Assembly: GCF_000160855.1 (NCBI RefSeq)
Contig: NZ_GG700752.1
Coordinates: 366,872-375,438 of the forward strand
Length of the DNA stretch: 8,567 bases
Origin: Lactobacillus helveticus DSM 20075 = CGMCC 1.1877
GTDB taxonomy: Bacteria; Bacillota; Bacilli; Lactobacillales; Lactobacillaceae
Reading direction: 5' to 3'
Below the pieces are notes generated by a model. That model was not told where the DNA came from and searched no databases. It was given only the letters and a program-made list of their open reading frames with translations. This document shows, piece after piece, positions 1-5,059 of this stretch (position 1 is the stretch's first letter; each line of letters opens with the position of its first letter). A program made the position numbers and the translations under genes.

Positions 1-82
1 CCTTTTGATATATTCATTTTCATCTATTTTAGTTCACATTGCAAGTAAAATAATTTTGTTTTAATTTTTGGTTTGAAAAAGT

Positions 83-173
83 AAGGTGTTCAATATAACT
101 GACAGAAATACCCCAAAAGTGTTCGATATAAGTGACAAAATTTGCGTTTTTTGTCACTTATACTGAACACCTT
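83..173. repeat. Cluster of three copies of a ~20-bp repeat (IS-end-like)
   Basis: Three related copies are visible. Copy A at 85-108 and copy B at 119-140 are direct repeats of the form GTGTTCRATATAASTGACA. Copy C at 147-171 is the same unit inverted (reverse complement GGTGTTCAGTATAAGTGACA). B and C form a near-perfect hairpin of about 22 bp with a six-base spacer and two mismatches. A and C bound the block with a perfect 10-bp inverted repeat, AAGGTGTTCA (83-92) and TGAACACCTT (164-173). This looks like insertion-sequence termini or a very short non-autonomous element. No transposase remains and I see no clear target-site duplication. The IS family is not identified. A hairpin operator or terminator is the alternative reading. 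Confidence 0.55.
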
Positions 174-197
174 GCTATTGAATAATATTTAAACACA

Positions 198-226
198 AAA
201 AAGGCTCCCAACTCGGGAGCCTTTTT
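198..226 (-). terminator. Bidirectional Rho-independent terminator of the 144-aa gene
   Basis: A perfect 7-bp GC-rich stem, GGCTCCC (203-209) and GGGAGCC (215-221), has a five-base loop and is extended by five A:T pairs on each side. It gives a T tract on either strand. It lies just past the stop codon of the leftward gene ending at 239. Confidence 0.9.
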
Positions 227-238
227 CAATATTATAAA

Positions 239-673
239 TTATGAAAGTGATGAAGAAATCTTAGCACGTTGTTCTTCATACCACTTGTCCCATGCTTCGT
301 AAGTAAGCATGTCTTCTGGCTTAACACCAGTCTTTTCGATCATAACGTCGAGCAAGTTCTTAAAGTTGTAATCGTGGTATTGCAAAACGTGATCAAGCAA
401 CTTCTTACGTGGGAAGTGAATGTTGTTCAAGAGATAACTGTTGATATCAACCATGTTGTGCTTTTCGTCGTAGAGGTTGATGATTTCGAGGTCATCTTCG
501 TCAAATTGAACAATGTAGAAGTTAGCAAAAACCTTCAAGTAATCAGGTTGTTCCTTGAATTCTTCCTTAGGCATAGTAGTCTTGTTAGCTTCTGGCATTA
601 CGACTTTAAGGTCGTCGTTTTCTTCTGTTTCTTTATCAGCTTGTGCTTGAGCGTTCTTTTCTTCTTCAGTCAA
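239..673 (-). CDS. Conserved-looking acidic protein of unknown function, 144 aa
   Basis: I do not recognise a family. The start is taken as TTG at 671-673 because an AAGGGG Shine-Dalgarno-like sequence sits about 8 nt upstream; the next ATG is residue 26 (MPEANKTT) and lacks one. The first ~40 residues are charged and disordered-looking (MTEEEKNAQAQADKETEEND). The remainder looks like a folded soluble domain rich in Asp, Glu, Tyr and Trp (for example FYIVQFDEDDLEIINLYDEK and YEAWDKWYEEQ near the C-terminus). There is no signal peptide, membrane segment or cysteine, so it is probably cytoplasmic. It is monocistronic, with a good sigma-A promoter at 722-750 and a strong terminator at 198-226, and its regular Lactobacillus codon use argues that it is a real gene. 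No function is inferred. Confidence 0.8.
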   Translation of the reverse strand: MTEEEKNAQAQADKETEENDDLKVVMPEANKTTMPKEEFKEQPDYLKVFANFYIVQFDEDDLEIINLYDEKHNMVDINSYLLNNIHFPRKKLLDHVLQYHDYNFKNLLDVMIEKTGVKPEDMLTYEAWDKWYEEQRAKISSSLS

Positions 674-721
674 AGTTGTTACCCCTTTATTAAAAAATAA
701 ATAGATGCAAAATCAATAATA

Positions 722-750
722 ATTCTACCGACTTCTGCAAATAAAAGCAA
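722..750 (-). promoter_or_regulatory. Sigma-A-like promoter of the 144-aa gene
   Basis: Read on the minus strand: -35 TTGCTT (745-750), a 17-bp spacer and -10 TAGAAT (722-727). It lies about 50 bp upstream of the TTG start at 673. Confidence 0.6.
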
Positions 751-788
751 ATTTAACTACTTTTAGGAAATTTCTTTATAATGTTTGC

Positions 789-818
789 TTGTGAACATAT
801 ATTTGAATTTAGTATAAT
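789..818 (+). promoter_or_regulatory. Promoter of the type I toxin mRNA
   Basis: -35 TTGTGA (789-794), an 18-bp spacer and a consensus -10 TATAAT (813-818). Transcription would start near 825, giving a 5' leader of about 100 nt before the GTG start of the toxin peptide. Confidence 0.7.
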
Positions 819-824
819 TTTAGC

Positions 825-923
825 CGTAGAAAAGCTGAAGTGGTGGCTATCCTGGAAGGGAATGGTGCTTATGAGTAAATTTTAACTCATACTTGCATAT
901 CCTAATAGAAAGGAGAAGCCCTC
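825..923 (+). promoter_or_regulatory. Structured toxin mRNA leader with possible anti-SD element
   Basis: A 7-bp hairpin TATGAGT/ACTCATA (870-876 with 885-891) sits in the middle of the leader. GGCTATCCT at 845-853 is complementary to AGGAGAAGCC at 911-920, which is the toxin Shine-Dalgarno region: GGCT pairs with AGCC and TCCT with AGGA, with a small internal loop. Type I toxin mRNAs are known to hide their ribosome binding site in this way. That it happens here is inferred from complementarity, not from folding energies. Confidence 0.45.
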
Positions 924-1031
924 GTGTCTGTATCAGATGCGTTGCAGCTAATGTTAGAGTTCGACACATTTGTCGTAACACTAATTGCATTAGTTGTAGA
1001 GTTGATCAAGTTTTACGATCAACGAAAATAA
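924..1031 (+). CDS. Type I toxin peptide, holin-like/TxpA-type, 35 aa
   Basis: A 35-codon frame opens at GTG (924-926) after an AAAGGAG ribosome binding site with 8-nt spacing and ends at TAA 1029-1031. The peptide begins MSVSDALQLMLEFDTFVVTL and ends in a charged KFYDQRK tail. The MSVSDALQLML opening and single hydrophobic helix (about residues 9-28) match the short 'putative holin-like toxin' family common in Firmicutes, related to TxpA-type membrane toxins of type I toxin-antitoxin systems. It would insert in the cytoplasmic membrane and depolarise it if made in excess. Asp14 and Glu26 inside or near the helix are less usual than the uncharged residues I remember in relatives, so activity may be altered. 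The dedicated promoter, structured leader and downstream hairpins support a stand-alone locus. It could be a decayed copy. Confidence 0.7.
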   Translation: MSVSDALQLMLEFDTFVVTLIALVVELIKFYDQRK

Positions 1032-1105
1032 AAAATAACTGCTTTAGCTCTAGCAAGCTGGCAGTTATTTAGCCAAAAAATTTAATTTACTAGATAGCAC
1101 CGCTT
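1025..1105 (-). ncRNA. Possible antisense antitoxin RNA overlapping the toxin 3' end
   Basis: Type I toxins of this class are held in check by an antisense RNA, often convergent and overlapping the 3' end of the toxin mRNA (TxpA/RatA). On the minus strand the hairpin at 1033-1070 is followed by a T-rich tail (about 1020-1032), so an RNA coming from the right would end just inside the toxin gene. A -10-like TAGAAT lies on the minus strand at 1111-1116, but I find no matching -35. The 5' end is therefore a guess. Confidence 0.3.
1033..1070 (-). terminator. Hairpin terminator shared by toxin and antisense transcripts
   Basis: A 10-bp perfect stem, AAATAACTGC (1033-1042) and GCAGTTATTT (1061-1070), has an inner AGCT/AGCT helix. 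The minus strand gives the better terminator because a run of Ts follows the stem there. On the plus strand the Ts are inside the stem, so rightward termination may need the next hairpin. Confidence 0.7.
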
Positions 1106-1120
1106 ACGCGATTCTACACT

Positions 1121-1152
1121 AAGAGGATGACAAATGAGTTATCCTCTTTTTC
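1121..1152 (+). terminator. Rho-independent terminator downstream of the toxin locus
   Basis: An 11-bp stem with one G:T pair is formed by 1121-1131 (AAGAGGATGAC) and 1138-1148 (GTTATCCTCTT), with a six-base loop and then Ts. It probably ends the rightward toxin transcript. It also sits just past the stop of the leftward serine-rich gene at 1189 and may serve that gene too. Confidence 0.7.
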
Positions 1153-1188
1153 ATTGCTTATTATAGCAACTTCATAAGTCTGCAGCAA

Positions 1189-1590
1189 TTATTCATCACC
1201 AGAATCATCTGAACTCTGGGTGCTTGATGATTGCGCGCTGCTAGAAGATTGACTTGATTGGCTGATCGATTGTTCTCTACTACTTGAAGAACTAGATTGA
1301 GTATCGGCATCCTTGTCGCTGGATGAAGATGAAGCAGAACTTGATTGCTTATCTTTATCCTTATCCTTGTCAGAGCCGCTAGAACTAGAATTATCGGAAC
1401 TTGAGTTAAATTCCTTATTCGCATCGTCATCAGAAGAGTTGCTGTTCTTTTCCTTATTATTAGACTTCACGCTAGAACTACTCTGATTGTTGTGCTGAAC
1501 AGAATTATAGTGACTAACATAGGCGCCAGCGCCACCTCCCCCAATCAAAAACATAGCAAAAATCGCACCCCAAAAGATTAATTTCTTCAT
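1189..1590 (-). CDS. Membrane-anchored serine-rich low-complexity protein, 133 aa
   Basis: The start is placed at ATG 1588-1590 (MKKLIFWGAIF), preceded by GGGAGAGA at suitable spacing. The upstream in-frame ATG at 1608 overlaps that ribosome binding site and is less likely. Residues 1-3 are basic, followed by a hydrophobic segment to about residue 24 ending in a glycine run (IGGGGAGAYVS). This is a signal anchor or signal peptide with no lipobox cysteine. Everything after is disordered: about a third of the residues are Ser, arranged in runs, mixed with Asn, Gln, Asp and a DKDKDKDK stretch. No catalytic or binding domain and no LPXTG anchor are visible. It is likely exposed outside the membrane and could be a spacer or a glycosylation substrate, but no function can be assigned. 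Serine codons vary along the runs, so they did not arise by recent simple slippage. Confidence 0.75.
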   Translation of the reverse strand: MKKLIFWGAIFAMFLIGGGGAGAYVSHYNSVQHNNQSSSSVKSNNKEKNSNSSDDDANKEFNSSSDNSSSSGSDKDKDKDKQSSSASSSSSDKDADTQSSSSSSREQSISQSSQSSSSAQSSSTQSSDDSGDE

Positions 1591-1650
1591 TAAAAATCTC
1601 TCTCCCATGTATTTTTGTGAATTAGGTTCATCGAGAACCTTAATTACTAA

Positions 1651-1678
1651 ATTATAGTTTAAGGCATTTAGGTGAAAA
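1651..1678 (-). promoter_or_regulatory. Promoter of the serine-rich protein gene
   Basis: On the minus strand a consensus -10 TATAAT (1651-1656) is preceded by a weak -35 TTTTCA (1673-1678) with 16-bp spacing. A short hairpin, GGTTC/GAACC around 1624-1640, falls in the leader between this promoter and the start codon. Confidence 0.5.
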
Positions 1679-1826
1679 AAGATAAATAGAAGATTTACTT
1701 TTAACTAATATTAAAAACTTTGGCTCATTTTTGGATCCCAGATTGTTAGTAATAGTGTAAGACATCTGGCCGGCAGGTTGATTACAACAATTCAAATCAA
1801 ATTATTAAATAAGGTAGGAGAAAATT

Positions 1827-2042
1827 ATGAACTTTGAATTAGCAGAACAATCAATCCAATATACATTTGGCAATAAGAGATACACTAATGGACTTAAGAG
1901 TCGCATGATCAAGAACGTGAAGAGGGGCGCTGCAGCTGAAGATCTCAAAAAAGTGGGTCAAGCAATTGCGAGCTTGCAAGAGGAAAGTCTTGACGATGTA
2001 ATCTTAGTGCCAAAGCAACGCGTTATCGAAGTTGCTGAATAA
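1827..2042 (+). CDS. DUF1659 family small protein, 71 aa
   Basis: The ATG at 1827 follows a GGTAGGAG ribosome binding site. The 71-residue product has the size and layout of the DUF1659 family: an N-terminal strand region (SIQYTFGNKRYTNGLK), then a helix carrying EDLKKVGQAIASLQEESLDD and a C-terminal strand (VILVPKQRVIEV). Family members are small cytoplasmic proteins of unknown function in Firmicutes and are usually encoded directly before a DUF2922 gene, as here: the next start codon is 45 nt downstream with its own ribosome binding site. The pairing strengthens both calls. No enzyme motif, signal peptide or membrane segment is present. No convincing promoter was found upstream; TTGGAT at 1731 is only a possible -35. 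Because its partner is broken, the surviving gene may have lost its function. Confidence 0.7.
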   Translation: MNFELAEQSIQYTFGNKRYTNGLKSRMIKNVKRGAAAEDLKKVGQAIASLQEESLDDVILVPKQRVIEVAE

Positions 2043-2087
2043 GAAGGAAACTGGACCATTATAATAAGGAAATAAGGAGAAAATAAA

Positions 2088-2356
2088 ATGGCTACAACTA
2101 CTAAAACTTTGAAATTGCCTTTCTTAAATGGCGAAAAGAAGAAGAATAGTATTACGTTGGGGATGCAGTAGATAATCTTACTGAAGAACAAGTTCGTCAA
2201 GCGATGAACACTATTGCGTCAGCTAACGCCTTCGAGAAAGACGGTGTTGCATATTACGAAACTCCACAATCTGCTTCATATGTTGAACGTACTGTTAGTG
2301 ACATCTTTAATGATAGCGCAAATTCTGAATCAGCATCTGCTGATAAGCAAGACTAA
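2088..2356 (+). pseudogene. DUF2922 family protein, frameshifted
   Basis: The ATG at 2088 follows AAGGAG with 8-nt spacing and opens MATTTKTLKLPFLNGEKKKN, typical of a DUF2922 N-terminus, but this frame stops at TAG 2169-2171 after 27 codons. From about 2162 another frame continues the family pattern without interruption, DAVDNLTEEQVRQAMNTIAS and on to an acidic, Ser-rich tail ending at TAA 2354-2356. Adding one base in the GGGG run at 2159-2162 restores a single ORF of about 89 residues. The break is therefore a one-base loss, probably in a G run, giving either a true pseudogene or a consensus sequence error. I see no canonical -1 slippery heptamer that would support programmed frameshifting. 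Function of the family is unknown; the usual DUF1659 partner is immediately upstream. Confidence 0.75.
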
Positions 2357-2516
2357 TCTGTCTTTGCTATTAGAAATCATTCAAATAATCAGACAATTAC
2401 AAAGAAAATAAGATAACTACACACAAAAATGTTTTAAAGAAAGCGTATAGAAATATTACTTTTTTAGATGATTTTGTTATATGTTTGTAAAATTTGAAAA
2501 AAATAAATAAAAAATT

Positions 2517-2542
2517 AAAGGTGGACGGAAGTCCGCCTTTTC
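2517..2542 (+). terminator. Terminator of the DUF1659/DUF2922 unit
   Basis: A 10-bp stem with one G:T pair is formed by AAAGGTGGAC (2517-2526) and GTCCGCCTTT (2531-2540), with a GGAA tetraloop and a short T run. It separates the small-gene pair from the S-layer gene. Confidence 0.8.
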
Positions 2543-2650
2543 TTGTTATGACTACGATTGAATTAATTCTGTGATTTTGGGTTGCGGGAAAGCGCGGCGG
2601 GGTAAGATATTAGATAAATATTACAAAAAGGAATTTTCAATTGATTTAAC
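2543..2650 (+). promoter_or_regulatory. Upstream region of the S-layer promoter
   Basis: Part of the 520-nt stretch without a gene between 2357 and 2876. It holds an unusually G-rich patch at about 2578-2603 in an otherwise AT-rich region, and AAATATTAC at 2616-2624, 26 bp upstream of the S-layer -35. The same 9-mer lies 27 bp upstream of the glucosaminidase -35. A regulatory role is inferred only from this repetition. Confidence 0.3.
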
Positions 2651-2679
2651 TTGCTATTTTTTGCTCAGGTTAGTAAAAT
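2651..2679 (+). promoter_or_regulatory. S-layer gene promoter
   Basis: -35 TTGCTA (2651-2656), a 17-bp spacer and -10 TAAAAT (2674-2679). Transcription from about 2686 gives a leader of about 190 nt. Lactobacillus S-layer promoters are among the strongest in these cells. A second promoter, described for some S-layer genes, was not evident here. Confidence 0.7.
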
Positions 2680-2685
2680 AAGAAT

Positions 2686-2876
2686 CGTGGTAAGTAATAG
2701 GACTTGCTTCAGGCATGACGCCTGTACGCATGCTGATTCTTCAGCAATGACTACTACCTCATGAGAGTTATAGACTCATGGATCTTGCTTTGAAGAGTTT
2801 TGTACATTATAGGCTCCTTTCTCATGCTGAACCTATGGCCTATTACATTTTTTATATTTCAAGGAGGAAAGACCAC
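2686..2876 (+). promoter_or_regulatory. Long structured 5' leader of the S-layer mRNA
   Basis: Successive inverted repeats are visible: CAGGC/GCCTG (2710-2714 with 2720-2724), TGCTGA/TCAGCA (2731-2736 with 2741-2746, a perfect 6-bp stem with a 4-base loop), CATGAG/CTCATG (2760-2765 with 2775-2780) and ATAGGC/GCCTAT (2809-2814 with 2838-2843). The ribosome binding site AAGGAGG (2861-2867) is left outside these stems. Structured leaders of S-layer mRNAs in this genus are known to raise expression and message life. I infer the same role here. Confidence 0.6.
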
Positions 2877-4196
2877 ATGAAGAAAAATTTAAGAATTGTT
2901 AGCGCTGCTGCTGCTGCTTTATTAGCTGTTGCACCTATTGCTGCAACTGCTATGCCTGTTAATGCTGCAACTACTATTAACGCTGATTCAGCTATCAATG
3001 CTAATACTAATGCTAAGTACGATGTTGACGTAACTCCAAGCATATCAGCTATTGCTGCAGTTGCTAAGAGCGATACTATGCCAGCTATCCCAGGTAGCCT
3101 TACTGGTAGTATTTCAGCAAGTTACAATGGTAAGTCATACACTGCTAACTTACCAAAGGATTCAGGAAATGCTACTATTACCGATAGTAATAATAATACT
3201 GTTAAGCCAGCTGAATTAGAAGCTGACAAGGCTTACACAGTAACTGTTCCTGATGTTTCATTTAACTTTGGTTCAGAAAATGCAGGTAAGGAAATTACTA
3301 TTGGTTCAGCTAACCCAAATGTAACCTTTACTGAAAAGACCGGTGACCAACCTGCTTCAACTGTAAAAGTTACGTTAGACCAAGATGGTGTTGCTAAGCT
3401 TTCAAGTGTACAAATTAAGAATGTTTACGCAATTGACACTACTTACAACAGCAATGTAAACTTCTACGATGTAACAACTGGTGCTACTGTAACAACTGGT
3501 GCTGTTTCTATTGACGCTGACAACCAAGGTCAACTTAACATTACATCTGTTGTAGCTGCAATTAATTCTAAGTACTTTGCAGCACAATATGATAAGAAAC
3601 AATTGACTAATGTTACATTTGACACTGAAACTGCTGTCAAGGATGCTTTAAAGGCTCAAAAGATTGAAGTAAGCTCAGTAGGTTACTTCAAGGCTCCACA
3701 TACTTTCACTGTTAATGTTAAGGCAACTTCAAACAAGAACGGTAAGTCAGCTACTTTACCAGTAACTGTAACTGTTCCTAACGTTGCAGATCCTGTTGTT
3801 CCAAGTCAAAGCAAGACTATTATGCACAACGCTTACTTCTACGACAAGGACGCTAAGCGTGTTGGTACTGACAAGGTAACTCGTTACAACACTGTAACTG
3901 TTGCTATGAACACTACTAAGCTTGCTAACGGTATTTCATACTATGAAGTAATCGAAAACGGCAAGGCAACTGGCAAGTACATCAACGCTGACAACATCGA
4001 TGGTACTAAGCGTACTTTGAAGCACAACGCATACGTTTACAAGACTTCAAAGAAGCGTGCTAACAAGGTTGTTCTTAAGAAGGGTACTGAAGTAACTACT
4101 TACGGTGGTTCATACAAGTTCAAGAACGGTCAACGTTACTACAAGATCGGTGCTAACACTGAAAAGACCTACGTTAAGGTTGCTAACTTTGAATAA
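2877..4196 (+). CDS. slpA: S-layer protein precursor, 439 aa
   Basis: This is the main surface-layer subunit, secreted and assembled as a crystalline protein coat on the wall. The start is ATG 2877 ([20 protein letters not shown]), 10 nt after AAGGAGG; the longer in-frame reading from 2778 lies in the mRNA leader. Residues 1-30 are a signal peptide ending VNA, giving a mature protein that starts [15 protein letters not shown], as in the L. acidophilus/L. helveticus S-layer family. The N-terminal two thirds (to about residue 310) are the assembly domain, rich in Thr, Ala, Asn and Val. Residues ~312-439 are two SLAP repeats, each opening with a HNAYxY motif ([10 protein letters not shown] and [10 protein letters not shown]), which bind wall (lipo)teichoic acid. 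There is no cysteine, as usual for these proteins, and the length equals the family norm. It is named slpH in some L. helveticus strains. Terminators follow at 4223 and 4265. Confidence 0.97.
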   Translation: MKKNLRIVSAAAAALLAVAPIAATAMPVNAATTINADSAINANTNAKYDVDVTPSISAIAAVAKSDTMPAIPGSLTGSISASYNGKSYTANLPKDSGNATITDSNNNTVKPAELEADKAYTVTVPDVSFNFGSENAGKEITIGSANPNVTFTEKTGDQPASTVKVTLDQDGVAKLSSVQIKNVYAIDTTYNSNVNFYDVTTGATVTTGAVSIDADNQGQLNITSVVAAINSKYFAAQYDKKQLTNVTFDTETAVKDALKAQKIEVSSVGYFKAPHTFTVNVKATSNKNGKSATLPVTVTVPNVADPVVPSQSKTIMHNAYFYDKDAKRVGTDKVTRYNTVTVAMNTTKLANGISYYEVIENGKATGKYINADNIDGTKRTLKHNAYVYKTSKKRANKVVLKKGTEVTTYGGSYKFKNGQRYYKIGANTEKTYVKVANFE

Positions 4197-4222
4197 AAAT
4201 TAGCCAACATTGACTAAGCGAG

Positions 4223-4249
4223 AAAACGAGGCATTTGCCTCGTTTTTTC
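4223..4249 (+). terminator. S-layer gene terminator 1
   Basis: A strong stem, AAAACGAGGC (4223-4232) and GCCTCGTTTT (4237-4246), has an ATTT loop and continues into six Ts. It starts 26 bp after the S-layer stop codon. Confidence 0.9.
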
Positions 4250-4264
4250 TTTTGCTTAAAAAAT

Positions 4265-4307
4265 AAACGCATTACTCTTTCAGGAACATCAGAGTAGTGC
4301 GTTTTTT
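4265..4307. terminator. Bidirectional terminator between convergent units
   Basis: A 14-bp stem with one G:T pair is formed by 4265-4278 and 4291-4304, with a 12-base loop. Ts follow on the plus strand, and a T-rich tail also follows on the minus strand. It can back up S-layer termination and end the leftward transcript of the 53-aa ORF. Confidence 0.8.
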
Positions 4308-4320
4308 GATTCTTTAATTC

Positions 4321-4482
4321 TTACTCTTTAGTTGGATTTGTTTTTAAAGCTTCAGTCAAATGAAGATTATCTAAGTTAGCCTTTTGAAGAATAGTGTAGG
4401 TATGAACTTCCACTTGATTAGGTTCACCATTGAGATAGGCACGGTATTCATTTAAAGATTCATTAATGATAGATTTACTCAT
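4321..4482 (-). CDS. Small hypothetical protein, 53 aa
   Basis: A short leftward ORF starts at ATG 4480-4482, just after an AGAAGGA ribosome binding site, and ends at TAA 4321-4323, right before the bidirectional terminator. The product begins MSKSIINESLNEYRAYLNGE and ends TEALKTNPTKE. It is hydrophilic, probably helical, with no signal peptide or membrane segment. It starts 19 nt after the stop of the Rpn-like fragment and reads in the same direction, so the two were probably co-transcribed. I do not recognise a family. The clean ribosome binding site, sensible composition and terminator make it likely real. Whether it is functionally tied to the nuclease next to it is open. Confidence 0.55.
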   Translation of the reverse strand: MSKSIINESLNEYRAYLNGEPNQVEVHTYTILQKANLDNLHLTEALKTNPTKE

Positions 4483-4501
4483 TTTTCCTTCTCATATTTA
4501 C

Positions 4502-4969
4502 CTAATAATTTTCTTCTACTAACTTCTTAATTTCATCGCTAGATAAGTCGTCGCCATAGCTGTGTAATACTTTTTCAAAAATCACTTCAGAAGAAAGATC
4601 AACTTGCTTTAATGCTTGAATTAAAGTAATTGCATCTTCCTTTTTGGCTTCTTCAGTAGCCTTTTCCGCTGCCTTTATTGCAACCTGATTCATCTCATAA
4701 GCCAACTTATCCATGTCATCGACCCACTTTCCACTATTAACATAATGATCGATATCCTTTTGCAAGTCGGCAATATAGCCTTGAGCATGGTTAATCACGC
4801 CATTCATGTAATCTAAGAAATCCAACATCTTTTGGTTAAGATCGCGGTTCTTGCCCATAGAGTTGAAAACCTTGATATGCATGCCTGCATTAAATTCAAT
4901 AGTCTTAGTCTTACGAAAGAATATCATCAATTGATTGCTAAACTGACTGAGAGCTTTAAAAGAATTCAA
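4502..4969 (-). pseudogene. Rpn-like PD-(D/E)XK nuclease/transposase, N-terminally truncated
   Basis: The open frame has no proper start: the first possible codon, TTG 4967-4969, lacks a ribosome binding site and the first ~20 residues do not look native. From about residue 22 (TIEFNAGMHIKVFNS) it reads like the C-terminal half of Rpn-family recombination-promoting nucleases: a last core strand, then FLDYMNG (51-57), a helical segment IADLQKDIDHYVNSGKWVDD, a YEMNQ helix (91-95) and an AIKAAEKATEEAKKED tail, the Ala/Glu/Lys-rich region typical of these proteins. The catalytic PD-(D/E)XK part, normally upstream, is absent. Resemblance ends near 4915, where a different coding-like sequence on the other strand begins, so this looks like a recombination junction. 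It could still give a short C-terminal product from an internal start. The family call is from recognition of pattern, not from a search. Confidence 0.55.
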
Positions 4970-5059
4970 GAAGAGAATCGTGCTAAAGGCAGTAAAGGTG
5001 GCAACTACAAAAATAATCTTAACTTTAGAATTGATAGTAAGTTCTTTACACTTTCTTAA
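4912..5059 (+). pseudogene. Tail of an unidentified gene, 5' end missing
   Basis: On the plus strand a frame with normal-looking codon use encodes about 48 residues beginning near KEYHQLIAKLTESFKRIQEE and ending IDSKFFTLS at TAA 5057-5059. The upstream part of the same frame is merely antisense to the Rpn-like fragment, and no start codon with a ribosome binding site exists. It therefore looks like the C-terminal remnant of a gene cut off by the event that truncated the nuclease. Family unknown. It may be chance coding potential. Confidence 0.3.

Noticed and set aside
1..23. Start of a leftward gene at the window edge (ATG near 15-23)
   Set aside because: Only a few codons are visible and no ribosome binding site precedes them.
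269..700. Plus-strand ORF of 143 aa
   Set aside because: It is antisense to the 144-aa leftward gene, Phe/Val-rich without domain character, and has no ribosome binding site.
1161..1430. Minus-strand ORF of 89 aa
   Set aside because: It is an alternative frame within the serine-rich gene created by its repetitive codons.
1720..1770. Promoter for the DUF1659 gene
   Set aside because: TTGGAT at 1731 has no acceptable -10 at 16-18 bp, so I do not call it.
2150..2165. Programmed -1 frameshift in the DUF2922 gene
   Set aside because: There is no X XXY YYZ heptamer and no evident downstream pseudoknot; a one-base loss in the G run is simpler.
1958..2200. Minus-strand ORF of 80 aa with hydrophobic stretches
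   Set aside because: It is antisense to the DUF1659/DUF2922 pair; the hydrophobicity comes from reading AT-rich codons backwards.
2778..2876. In-frame N-terminal extension of the S-layer protein from ATG 2778
   Set aside because: It lies in the structured mRNA leader, lacks a ribosome binding site, and would bury the signal peptide; ATG 2877 has a perfect AAGGAGG.
2686..2876. Riboswitch or T-box in the S-layer leader
   Set aside because: The hairpins match no known riboswitch core and no terminator/antiterminator pair is visible before the start codon.
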